NCBI GenBank assembly: GCA_030618965.1
Contig: JAUXCJ010000019.1
Coordinates: 1-9,074 of the forward strand
From: Thiomargarita sp.
Lineage (GTDB): Bacteria > Pseudomonadota > Gammaproteobacteria > Beggiatoales > Beggiatoaceae
Reading direction: 5' to 3'
Length of the DNA stretch: 9,074 nt
Of the stretch, positions 1 to 5,583 are shown piece by piece. Made by a program: the position numbers and the translations under genes. The notes beneath the pieces are model-generated. The model did not search any database, was not told where the DNA came from, and was given only the letters and a program-made list of their open reading frames with translations. Position 1 is the first letter of the stretch, and every line of letters starts with the position of its first letter.

Positions 1-102
1 ATTTGTCTTCCTAAGACCGCTTGGCCTCCGACTTATCAAATCCAACAAAGTATCTTCATTGGCATCCTCACCTTCCAAACGCAATTCTAGCTCTATACTC
101 AT
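1..102 (-). CDS. Unrecognised protein, N-terminal 34 codons only
   Basis: The minus strand is open from an ATG at 102-100 to the window edge, giving 34 codons with no stop. The peptide begins MSIELELRLEGEDANEDTLL, a strongly acidic start followed by a basic stretch (SRRPSGLRKT). The alternating hydrophobic and charged residues suggest a beta strand followed by a helix. No good Shine-Dalgarno is visible before the ATG (the leader is AATGGTATTTTTT). I recall small proteins beginning this way in Thiotrichales and cyanobacteria, but I cannot name a family and assign no function. The short acidic start and in-frame ATG favour a real gene; it could also be truncated. Confidence 0.45.
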   Translation of the reverse strand, partial: MSIELELRLEGEDANEDTLLDLISRRPSGLRKTN

Positions 103-504
103 AAAAAATACCATTAAAAAATGTAGAAAGTTACGAAGATAAAATTATCTTTTTTCTATATATAAACTATATTTGCAGTTTATCACACAGTTTAAGCCTT
201 AACAATAATGGAAAAATAAGGCACCCTTCATCACAATGGCTTTACATAATTATGCTGATTTTATTATATAATTTTACAAAGGCAAAGTAGTTTACAGCTT
301 TGAAAGCTTTGAATTTTTGTTGATTGATGCCCGTAACGAGGTACATCCTAATAGTCATGCCAAAATCGACACCTATTTTGTGCATACAAACTGTCAACTA
401 CTTTGACTTGATCACTGAGTAATAGAACTATCAATAGTGAAGCTAATAATAGCGCGTGCTAAAGAGTGGCGTAGATGTGGGCAATGAGCAATAAGGCGAG
501 ATAA
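103..504. other. Non-coding, decayed stretch
   Basis: No intact gene is visible. Bases 103-280 are very AT-rich and would hold the promoter of the minus-strand gene at 1-102. A small inverted-repeat element lies at 283-405. Bases 411-504 may contain further degraded remains of the LysR remnant: one reading frame around 458-505 gives EWRRCGQ, a stop, then AIRRDKLE, which is loosely what precedes the conserved NN motif in LysR effector domains. That would require a frameshift and a stop, so it is speculative. Confidence 0.5.
283..405. repeat. Short inverted-repeat element (MITE-like or IS remnant)
   Basis: CAAAGTAGTTTACAG at 283-297 is matched in inverted orientation by CTGTCAACTACTTTG at 391-405, with one mismatch in 15. 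Similarity continues about three bases inward with one more mismatch. The ends enclose about 93 bases. The interior is open on the plus strand to a TGA at 403-405 (FESFEFLLIDARNEVHPNSH and onward) and could be a scrap of a transposase. No target-site duplication is visible next to the ends. The size and terminal inverted repeats fit a miniature transposable element or the collapsed ends of an insertion sequence. The family is not recognised. Confidence 0.4.
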
Positions 505-738
505 ATTAGAGTAAATAATGCCCTAGCTGCACGTCAGATGATCCTTGCCAGTCAAGGTATTGGGCTTTGCCCATCCGATACTGTTAATGAAGATATTCAA
601 AAAAATCGCTTAAAAGTTTTATTACAAGAATATGAGGCGTATGAATACGGTGTCTATGCCGTTTATCCTCACAACCGTCACTTGGCGGCGAAAGTGCGTA
701 CTTTTATTGATTTTTTGATTCGGTGGTTTGAAGATTAG
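505..738 (+). pseudogene. LysR-type regulator, C-terminal remnant
   Basis: The plus-strand frame is open from just after a TAA at 502-504 to the TAG at 736-738, about 77 codons. It reads as the last quarter of a LysR effector-binding domain: an RVNNALAARQ segment, then ASQGIGLCPSD (usual form AxxGxGIxxLP), then GVYAVYPHNRHLAAKVRTFI, the typical end of CrgA-like LysR proteins. A whole LysR protein is about 300 residues, so the helix-turn-helix and most of the effector domain are missing. The ATG at 538 falls inside the conserved core and is not a credible start. This remnant differs from the intact LysR gene at 6789-7667 and is not a copy of it. It is most likely a dead fragment left by a rearrangement, perhaps the one that brought the 283-405 element or the downstream phage-like unit. 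Confidence 0.8.
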
Positions 739-759
739 CAGTGCCTCCCTCAAAAATGT

Positions 760-788
760 TTGACATGTTGAAATATATTTGATATTTT
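760..788 (+). promoter_or_regulatory. Sigma70-like promoter for the C4-like RNA
   Basis: A perfect -35 hexamer TTGACA at 760-765 is followed after 17 bases by TATTTT at 783-788, a fair -10. Transcription would start near 795, which is exactly where the folded RNA at 797-852 begins. That coincidence supports both calls. The promoter would also serve the gene at 893. Confidence 0.6.
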
Positions 789-796
789 TCAATTGA

Positions 797-852
797 GTGA
801 GGCTAGGGATGTGCACCCTGAAAAGCCGAAATCATCTGGCGGTCTGCCTCAC
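797..852 (+). ncRNA. C4-like antisense RNA (phage immunity type)
   Basis: The segment folds as a three-way junction. The closing stem pairs GTGAGGC (797-803) with GCCTCAC (846-852), a perfect 7 bp. The first hairpin pairs AGGG (805-808) with CCCT (816-819). The second pairs GCCG (825-828) with TGGC (837-840), with AAATCATC in its loop. Two tracts are complementary to sequence just downstream: 834-840 ATCTGGC with 862-868 GCCAGAT, and 847-852 CCTCAC with 880-885 GTGAGG, which is the ribosome-binding site of the gene at 893. In phages P1 and P7, C4 RNA is the upstream part of an operon and blocks antirepressor (ant) translation through two such tracts. The fold, position, promoter and target match that arrangement. 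The assignment rests on visible structure and recall of the family; a covariance-model search was not possible. Confidence 0.65.
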
Positions 853-883
853 TTTTATTCAGCCAGATTATATTTACAGGTGA
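809..883 (+). CDS. Short leader ORF (24 codons), Ash/Icd-like position
   Basis: The ORF runs from ATG at 809 to TGA at 881-883 and encodes MCTLKSRNHLAVCLTF followed by IQPDYIYR. A GTG at 797 is an alternative in-frame start. It overlaps the C4-like RNA, and its stop codon lies inside the AGGTGAGG ribosome-binding site of the next gene, so ribosomes finishing it would be placed at the start at 893. In P1 and related phages a small reading frame (icd, or ash in P4-like elements) sits between C4 and ant and is translationally coupled to it. The QPDYIYR tail reminds me of Ash-family C-termini, but this is recollection only. The sequence may be constrained mainly by RNA structure, so translation is uncertain. 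Confidence 0.35.
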   Translation: MCTLKSRNHLAVCLTFIQPDYIYR

Positions 884-885
884 GG
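862..885 (+). promoter_or_regulatory. Target tracts of the C4-like RNA covering the RBS of the 893 gene
   Basis: GCCAGAT (862-868) and GTGAGG (880-885) are complementary to 834-840 and 847-852 of the upstream RNA. The second tract is the core of the strong Shine-Dalgarno AGGTGAGG (878-885), seven bases before the ATG at 893, so pairing would block translation initiation. The upstream strand 846-852 can pair either with 797-803 (RNA closed) or with 880-885 (RBS hidden), so a cis switch is also possible. Confidence 0.55.
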
Positions 886-892
886 TATATTT

Positions 893-2044
893 ATGACCGA
901 ACGAAAAGCCGTATATTATGGCCAAGTTGAGTTAATACCTGGTATTACTTGTGATGGTTATGTGTTAAATGATGACACTGCTGTGATGAGCGAGCGTGGG
1001 ACTGCGGATTTGTTAGGAATGAATCAAATGGCCTTAAATCGCATGAAGACTAACTGGCCTCAAAAAACGCTAGAACCGTTTATTGATAAGGGTTTGAGCA
1101 TGAAGACTAACTTGGTAGAAGTCGTTGCTAAAAACAGTCCTTATCAAGGCAGAAAAATAGTTGTTTATGACAGTCATATTATTGAAAATCTCATTCGAGC
1201 TTATTCTTTGGCTTTGGCCTCTCACTCTTTAAGGACAAACCAAAGGCATATCGGTGATCGTTGCGTTACCTTAATTTGTTCACTTGTACGAACTGCCTTA
1301 GAAGTTGCGATCAAACAAGCCTGTGGACTCTCTCCTAATATCCAACAAACTGTCCAAAAGAACTACATAGATGCAGTCAAACTCATCAAAGATTTTGGTT
1401 TTACCTGCACCGCTGATGATGACATTGCCATCAAAAAAGACATTACCCAATTTCTTAATGTACCTGAAAGCACCCTCAATAGTTTCCTCAGAAAACACAA
1501 AAACGATATCCAACCTATTCAATTAAATTCGGCAACTATTCGCTCTTTCGGTGGCAAAGCCTCACGCATGAATGGCTATCACCTTGACGATGTTACCAAA
1601 ATTGCATTAGGAATGGACTCTGTTATTGGTATTGAACTCAAAAAACAAGTCTTTGGACAAATTGGCTCTTTTGCTAAACCTGATACTTCAGCCGAAGTTC
1701 AATGGCAAAAAGTGTTGTCATCAGTATTTGAAGGTTTTGATTTGCATTTTAATTATCCAATTGGACCCTACAAAGTTGATTTTTTTGTGGCTAAGTTGAC
1801 GTTGGTTTTAGAATGCAACGGCTATTGCCACCGTTATTATGATGCCATACAAGAAAAACAACGGGAAAAGTTGATTACCCAAAAATATAGTTTAGTTCGT
1901 TTTCACCACCAAATCAGTTTAGAAACACTCTTCAACGGTATTTTACAAGCCAAACCAGGTACGATGGTTAAATTATACGATTTAGAACAGCTTGGACAAG
2001 AAATGCCTTTTAACCTCAATCCATTAAACGCACAGATTGCCTAA
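893..2044 (+). CDS. Antirepressor-like protein with C-terminal PD-(D/E)XK (DUF559/Vsr-like) nuclease domain
   Basis: The protein has 383 residues; the start is set by the strong AGGTGAGG ribosome-binding site. Residues about 20-60 (VLNDDTAVMSERGTADLLGM and onward) look like the DNA-binding or recognition region of phage antirepressor-type proteins. Residues 176-240 contain helix-rich segments with helix-turn-helix character (IKKDITQFLNVPESTLNSFL). Residues about 262-345 form a nuclease-like fold: E268, then VDFF with D296, then LVLECNG with E307 and N309, H313, D317, R324, and RFHH at 336-339. This matches the DUF559/very-short-patch-repair layout (D, ExDG/ExNG, H, R, then RF near the end). 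The usual catalytic lysine is replaced by N309, as in ExN/ExD variants. It follows a C4-like RNA that could hold it silent. I infer a phage-derived or defence-related DNA-acting protein; target and activity are unknown. The nuclease domain is more certain than the N-terminal assignment. Confidence 0.7.
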   Translation: MTERKAVYYGQVELIPGITCDGYVLNDDTAVMSERGTADLLGMNQMALNRMKTNWPQKTLEPFIDKGLSMKTNLVEVVAKNSPYQGRKIVVYDSHIIENLIRAYSLALASHSLRTNQRHIGDRCVTLICSLVRTALEVAIKQACGLSPNIQQTVQKNYIDAVKLIKDFGFTCTADDDIAIKKDITQFLNVPESTLNSFLRKHKNDIQPIQLNSATIRSFGGKASRMNGYHLDDVTKIALGMDSVIGIELKKQVFGQIGSFAKPDTSAEVQWQKVLSSVFEGFDLHFNYPIGPYKVDFFVAKLTLVLECNGYCHRYYDAIQEKQREKLITQKYSLVRFHHQISLETLFNGILQAKPGTMVKLYDLEQLGQEMPFNLNPLNAQIA

Positions 2045-2108
2045 CTTATCCGTTTTTTAGTAAAATACACGATGAAGACAAAATATTTTAACAATCAAAA
2101 TATTATAC

Positions 2109-2161
2109 TGTAGGTTGGGTTAGATTTTTTTGCGTAGCAAAAAAATCTAACCCAATCTACA
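2109..2161. repeat. Near-perfect 25-bp hairpin repeat (TAGGTTGGGTTAG type)
   Basis: Arms at 2109-2133 and 2137-2161 are inverted copies around a GTA loop, with one difference (G·T in RNA). The outer core is TGTAGGTTGGGTTAGA and the inner part a T7/A7 run closed by GC. Sequences with this core are, from memory, dispersed in large numbers in Thiotrichales and some other proteobacteria as REP/MITE-like elements. It lies 64 bases after the stop of the nuclease gene and could end or protect that transcript, but the A/T run is inside the stem, so it is not a standard terminator. Confidence 0.75.
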
Positions 2162-2287
2162 ATGTATGACATTGAAAATAAAAACTTTATCCTCATGAAT
2201 ATTGGAATGTTGATTATGTATTTGTATAAGTATTGGGCAAGCCTTGATGGAAAAAAGTGGATTAATTCTCACAAACTTATGAGTTAA
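2162..2287 (+). CDS. Small unrecognised ORF, 41 codons
   Basis: ATG at 2162 to TAA at 2285-2287 encodes MYDIENKNFILMNIGMLIMY and further residues to WINSHKLMS. The middle (ILMNIGMLIMYLY) is hydrophobic enough for one membrane segment. The start abuts the hairpin repeat and no convincing Shine-Dalgarno precedes it. It may be a small protein, the remnant of a longer gene, or chance. Nothing about function can be said. Confidence 0.2.
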   Translation: MYDIENKNFILMNIGMLIMYLYKYWASLDGKKWINSHKLMS

Positions 2288-2310
2288 GCTCAACCTTGTA
2301 TAGTAAAAAC

Positions 2311-2742
2311 ATGCAAATAGAACCCGGCACAATAGAACACATAGAAACTTGCGCTTCATTATTAGCACAAATCTATGCAGAGCCGGAGTATGGAGAAAAC
2401 TGGAAGGATAATGATGCTTGTAATTACCTAAAAAGGTTTTATACAATCGAGCCATCTGGTTGTTTTGTAGCACTTAAAAACCAAGAAATAATAGGCGCAA
2501 TATTTTCATATTCTTATCCTTGGCAAGCTGAAACCTTGGTTTACATCCAAGAGCTTTTTGTTTCAACTAAACACAGAAATATGGGCATAGCTAAATCATT
2601 ATTAAATAGTGTCGGTAATGGTAAAACCGTCAAGGCATGGCTTGTTGCTAATGACAACACTAGCGCATCAGGCTTTTATAAGAAAATGGGTTTCAAAAAA
2701 GATAGCCCTTATAAATTTAACTATGGTGCAATTAACAGATAA
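2311..2742 (+). CDS. GNAT-family N-acetyltransferase
   Basis: The protein has 143 residues, a usual length for a single-domain GNAT enzyme, which transfers acetyl from acetyl-CoA to an amine substrate in the cytoplasm. Motif A (acetyl-CoA pyrophosphate binding) is at about residues 78-97 (IQELFVSTKHRNMGIAKSLL), with R89-N-M-G92-I-A94 matching Q/RxxGxA. Motif B follows as NTSASGFYKKMGF at 116-128, with the tyrosine that often acts as general acid. I chose the ATG at 2311; a TTG at 2296 in the same frame would add five residues, and neither has a clear ribosome-binding site. The next gene, also a GNAT, starts 40 bases after the stop. The stop codon sits in an attC-like motif (2739-2762). Substrate is unknown; small-molecule or antibiotic amines and peptides are all possible. 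Confidence 0.85.
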   Translation: MQIEPGTIEHIETCASLLAQIYAEPEYGENWKDNDACNYLKRFYTIEPSGCFVALKNQEIIGAIFSYSYPWQAETLVYIQELFVSTKHRNMGIAKSLLNSVGNGKTVKAWLVANDNTSASGFYKKMGFKKDSPYKFNYGAINR

Positions 2743-2762
2743 CAAGCGCATTAACTCGGACA
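2739..2762 (+). repeat. attC-like half site (speculative)
   Basis: ATAAC-N4-GCAT-N5-CGGACA, with the stop codon of the first GNAT gene inside ATAAC. The same pattern, with N4 instead of N5, recurs at the stop of the second GNAT gene (3208-3230). Integron cassettes often have the stop codon in the R'' end of attC, whose beginning resembles TAACAAnCGC...GGAC. No matching 3' half is present before the next gene, so if genuine it is truncated. Confidence 0.25.
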
Positions 2763-2782
2763 ATTTGCTACAAGGAATTAAA

Positions 2783-3211
2783 ATGCCTCAAGACCTACAA
2801 ACCAATGATGAGATTGAGAGTTGTTTTGACGTAATGTCAGAACTTCGCAATCATTTAAATAGAGAAGAATTCTTGCCAACTATCCGCAAAATGCAGACAG
2901 AGGGCTACCAATTAGCATATATTCTTGAAAACAATGAAATTGTGGCACTTGCTGGCTACAGAATTTACACTAATCTATTTATGGGGAAACATCTGTACGT
3001 TGATGATCTTGTTACATCAAATAAATATCGCTCCAAAGGATATGGAGAAGAAATGATCGAATGGTTAAGAGATAAAGCCAATGCCTCTGAATGCAACTAT
3101 TTTCATCTTAATTCTGGCACCCAACGCAGTCGTGCTCACAAGTTCTATTTCAAGCCGGGGTTTAGCATCGCCAGCTACCATTTCAGCGAAAAGCTTGATG
3201 GCAGCACATAA
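2783..3211 (+). CDS. GNAT-family N-acetyltransferase
   Basis: A 142-residue acetyltransferase. The start is the ATG at 2783, preceded by AAGGA (2772-2776) at good spacing; upstream in-frame starts would overlap the previous GNAT gene and add residues without family resemblance. Motif A is LYVDDLVTSNKYRSKGYGEE (71-90) with R83-S-K-G86-Y-G88 binding acetyl-CoA. The end (HLNSGTQRSRAHKFYFKPGF, 108-127) is the usual motif B region with an FYxxxGF finish. It is 40 bases downstream of the other GNAT gene and probably co-transcribed. The two proteins are too different to be a recent tandem duplication. The stop again lies in an attC-like sequence. Substrate unknown. Confidence 0.87.
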   Translation: MPQDLQTNDEIESCFDVMSELRNHLNREEFLPTIRKMQTEGYQLAYILENNEIVALAGYRIYTNLFMGKHLYVDDLVTSNKYRSKGYGEEMIEWLRDKANASECNYFHLNSGTQRSRAHKFYFKPGFSIASYHFSEKLDGST

Positions 3212-3333
3212 CCATTGCATACAACGGACAGCCAAAATTTTAACTTTAGTTTCATTAAATCTAAACCCGAATTTGAAACCTTATGTAACTACGGGACAGT
3301 GCTTCCATAAAACTGTCCGAAGTATTGTTGAAG
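3206..3333 (+). repeat. Possible degenerate attC recombination site
   Basis: ACATAAC (3206-3212, six of seven to RYYYAAC) overlaps the GNAT stop codon. CGGACAG at 3225-3231 is the inverted complement of CTGTCCG at 3313-3319, and GTTGAAG at 3327-3333 matches six of seven positions of GTTRRRY. The total of 128 bases fits the attC size range and the next gene begins shortly after. The spacing between the inner and outer boxes differs on the two sides (12 versus 7 bases) and the outer arms pair poorly beyond AAC/GTT, so this may be chance. Confidence 0.25.
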
Positions 3334-3363
3334 AAGTTGATTATAAAATTCAAAGGTAACATT

Positions 3364-5583
3364 ATGTTAATAAGAAACTATTTTTTAATGTACTCTATCC
3401 AAGGACAAAGAGTACTTTTTTGGATGATATTGTATCTACTATTGTTCCTAAGTACTGCTGTAAAAGGCGTACCACCATCGCAAACATGGCAAGTTAAAGG
3501 GGCTTTAGCGGCTTGGGAAGATACTATTCCTGAAGTAAAAGCCAATGCTTTGGATAAATTGATTCAGCTTGGGGCTTTAGACAGAATTCCTGATAGTCAA
3601 ATTTCACAAATTGTGACGCTTTTAAAGGATAATAATTCTAAAAATCGTTCTTCAGCCGCTAATGCATTGGGTGAGTTGGGTCACAGGGCTAAAGCGTATT
3701 TAGGTGATATTGCAGCACTATTAGAAAATGAAAACTCAGATATTCGTTCTGCAGCGGTTAAGGCATTGGGCAATCTTGAGCCATTGTCAAAAGATTATCT
3801 CCCTCAGATGGCAGCCCTATTAGGAGACAAAAAAGTCTCTTCTGCAGCAGTCGAAGCCTTGAGCCATTTTGGCGATTTATCGAAAGACTATCTCCCCAAA
3901 ATGGCGGCTCTTTTAGAAAATAACAACGAAAATATCCGTTCTGCGGCTGTCAAGGCTTTGGGTAACTTGGGCGAATCGTCGAAAACATATCTTCCCCTAA
4001 TAGCTGCTCTTTTAGAAGATAACAACGAGGATGTCCGTTTTGATACGGTCGAAGTGTTAGGCAAATTAGGTCACTTGCCAAAAGCATATATCAATAAGAT
4101 CGCCACCCTTTTAAAGGACTCTAATGCGAATGTTCGTTTTGCTGCTATCACAACATTGGGCAAGATGGGGACATTGTCAGAACCTTATATTCCTTCGATT
4201 ATAAGGTTTTTAGAGGATCAACAAATTGCCGATAAAAAAGACAAACAAAGGGTGAATTCTGCTGCGGCTAAGGCATTGGGCAATTTGGGCACTGTGGCGG
4301 AAAAATATATTCCAGTTCTCATAAAACAACTCATCGAACGATTGAAACGTTCTCCAACTTTTTCTCTGTCCTTTTTTTGGAATATTAGTGAGAAGAAAGG
4401 ATTTGAATCTCAACTTGGGTTGAGTATAGACAATACCGCAACAAAGGCAACTGTTGAAGCTTTGAGAAATCTGGGCAGCTTTTCAGAGGAAGACATTTCC
4501 CAGATGGGAACGCTCTTTGAGAATGAGGATATGAATATCCGTGCGAGTGCTGCTTTAGCATTTAGCCATCTAGGTGTCGTAGCGAAAAGATATCTTCCTC
4601 AGATTGCTGCACTTTTAAAGTATGAATCTCAAGATAATAAACTTCAAGGAAAAGTTCGTGCGGCGGCAGCAATATCATTGAGTTATATGGGTAATGACGT
4701 AGCTAAAGCCTATCTTCCTCAGATTGCCACACTTTTAAAATATGAATCTGAAAATGAGGAAAATGTTCGTATTGTTGGTGTTTTGGCATTGATTCAGATG
4801 GGTGAGATAGCCAAACCCTATATTCCTCAAATAGCCACACTATTAGACTCTGAATCAGATAAGAAATTTATTCGCCCAATGACGGCTCTGTTATTGGATA
4901 AATTGGGCGAAACGAAAACCTATATTCGTAAGATTGCGACGTTTTTAGAGTATGATCAGGAAGATGAAGTATTTTCCAGTCTTACTGGCGTTTTCTTATT
5001 GGGTAAGATGGGAAAGTTATCAAAAGCGTATATTCCTCAGATATTCGCCCTTTTAAAGGGTAAAAATGAGAAGGAGATGTTTTCTTCATTTTCGTCTATA
5101 TTTATTATTTTTGCATTGCAAAATATAGGTGAAGTAGATGTAAAGTTTATTTCTCCGATTTTAAACACTCTCTACAATCATCGTGGGGAATCATCGATTG
5201 ATAGAATATTTTCTAGTTTTTCATCTACATTTTCACACCCCAGATTTTTAGCCCATTTTCTAGGCGGGGGGAACCCTGAAATGAAAATTCTGCTAAAATG
5301 GATAGGAGAACCTGAGAATAACCTTCCAGAAACCATCACTTATAAAGAAGCTAAGCAAGCATTAGCGGTTTTCGATAAAGTGTGGGAATCCACTGCCACT
5401 TTTCCTAAAATACGCTCAGATTTAGCAGAACAAATGACTGTAGTTATTCGTCAGAGAGACGTGCCATGGCAACACGATGATTTGCCACTTTTGCGAGGAC
5501 ATTTGAAACATTTAAAATCTATAAAATCTCTTTATGTCGATGTGGTGGCAGCGGAGATAGATGCCATTATAAAAAGACAGTAA
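3364..5583 (+). CDS. Exported HEAT-repeat protein
   Basis: The protein has 739 residues from the ATG at 3364, which has AAAGGT at 3352-3357 six bases ahead; a TTG at 3325 is a weaker alternative. Residues 17-33 (VLFWMILYLLLFLSTAV) are a signal peptide or anchor, so most of the protein should lie outside the cytoplasm. From about residue 60 to 620 it is a tandem array of roughly 14 helical repeats of 33-40 residues, with the pattern AYLPQIAxLLEDxNExVRxAAVxALGxLGxLSK. This is the HEAT/armadillo-like solenoid, a protein-binding scaffold without enzymatic activity. The early repeats are highly alike (IRSAAVKALGNLG twice), suggesting recent internal duplication. One repeat near residues 322-352 carries a long insertion, and later repeats are divergent, with serine-rich FSSFSS segments. 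The last 75 residues are a non-repeat cap. Partner unknown; such proteins are often numerous in filamentous sulfur bacteria (recalled). Confidence 0.88.
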   Translation: MLIRNYFLMYSIQGQRVLFWMILYLLLFLSTAVKGVPPSQTWQVKGALAAWEDTIPEVKANALDKLIQLGALDRIPDSQISQIVTLLKDNNSKNRSSAANALGELGHRAKAYLGDIAALLENENSDIRSAAVKALGNLEPLSKDYLPQMAALLGDKKVSSAAVEALSHFGDLSKDYLPKMAALLENNNENIRSAAVKALGNLGESSKTYLPLIAALLEDNNEDVRFDTVEVLGKLGHLPKAYINKIATLLKDSNANVRFAAITTLGKMGTLSEPYIPSIIRFLEDQQIADKKDKQRVNSAAAKALGNLGTVAEKYIPVLIKQLIERLKRSPTFSLSFFWNISEKKGFESQLGLSIDNTATKATVEALRNLGSFSEEDISQMGTLFENEDMNIRASAALAFSHLGVVAKRYLPQIAALLKYESQDNKLQGKVRAAAAISLSYMGNDVAKAYLPQIATLLKYESENEENVRIVGVLALIQMGEIAKPYIPQIATLLDSESDKKFIRPMTALLLDKLGETKTYIRKIATFLEYDQEDEVFSSLTGVFLLGKMGKLSKAYIPQIFALLKGKNEKEMFSSFSSIFIIFALQNIGEVDVKFISPILNTLYNHRGESSIDRIFSSFSSTFSHPRFLAHFLGGGNPEMKILLKWIGEPENNLPETITYKEAKQALAVFDKVWESTATFPKIRSDLAEQMTVVIRQRDVPWQHDDLPLLRGHLKHLKSIKSLYVDVVAAEIDAIIKRQ

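Noticed and set aside
136..157. AAGATA-AAAT-TATCTT hairpin followed by a T run, resembling a terminator
   Set aside because: The stem is only six A/T-rich pairs, too weak to terminate transcription, and no plus-strand gene precedes it. It lies in an AT-rich promoter region where such palindromes occur by chance.
2283..2289. GTTAAGC, a perfect GTTRRRY integron core site just before the first GNAT gene
   Set aside because: No inverted partner arrangement of an attC lies upstream; the only RYYYAAC at suitable distance (2145-2151) belongs to the hairpin repeat. A seven-base degenerate motif is expected by chance.
2609..2782. Upstream in-frame extension of the second GNAT gene (start at 2609)
   Set aside because: It would overlap the first GNAT gene by more than 130 bases in another frame, the added residues have no GNAT character, and the ATG at 2783 has a good ribosome-binding site.
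3081..3359. Plus-strand open frame of 92 codons overlapping the end of the second GNAT gene
   Set aside because: It is an out-of-frame shadow of the GNAT motif B region running into the intergenic stretch; no ribosome-binding site and no recognisable family.
3325..3363. TTG start for the HEAT-repeat protein, 13 codons upstream
   Set aside because: The ATG at 3364 has AAAGGT at ideal spacing and leaves a signal peptide closer to the N-terminus; the TTG lacks a ribosome-binding site.
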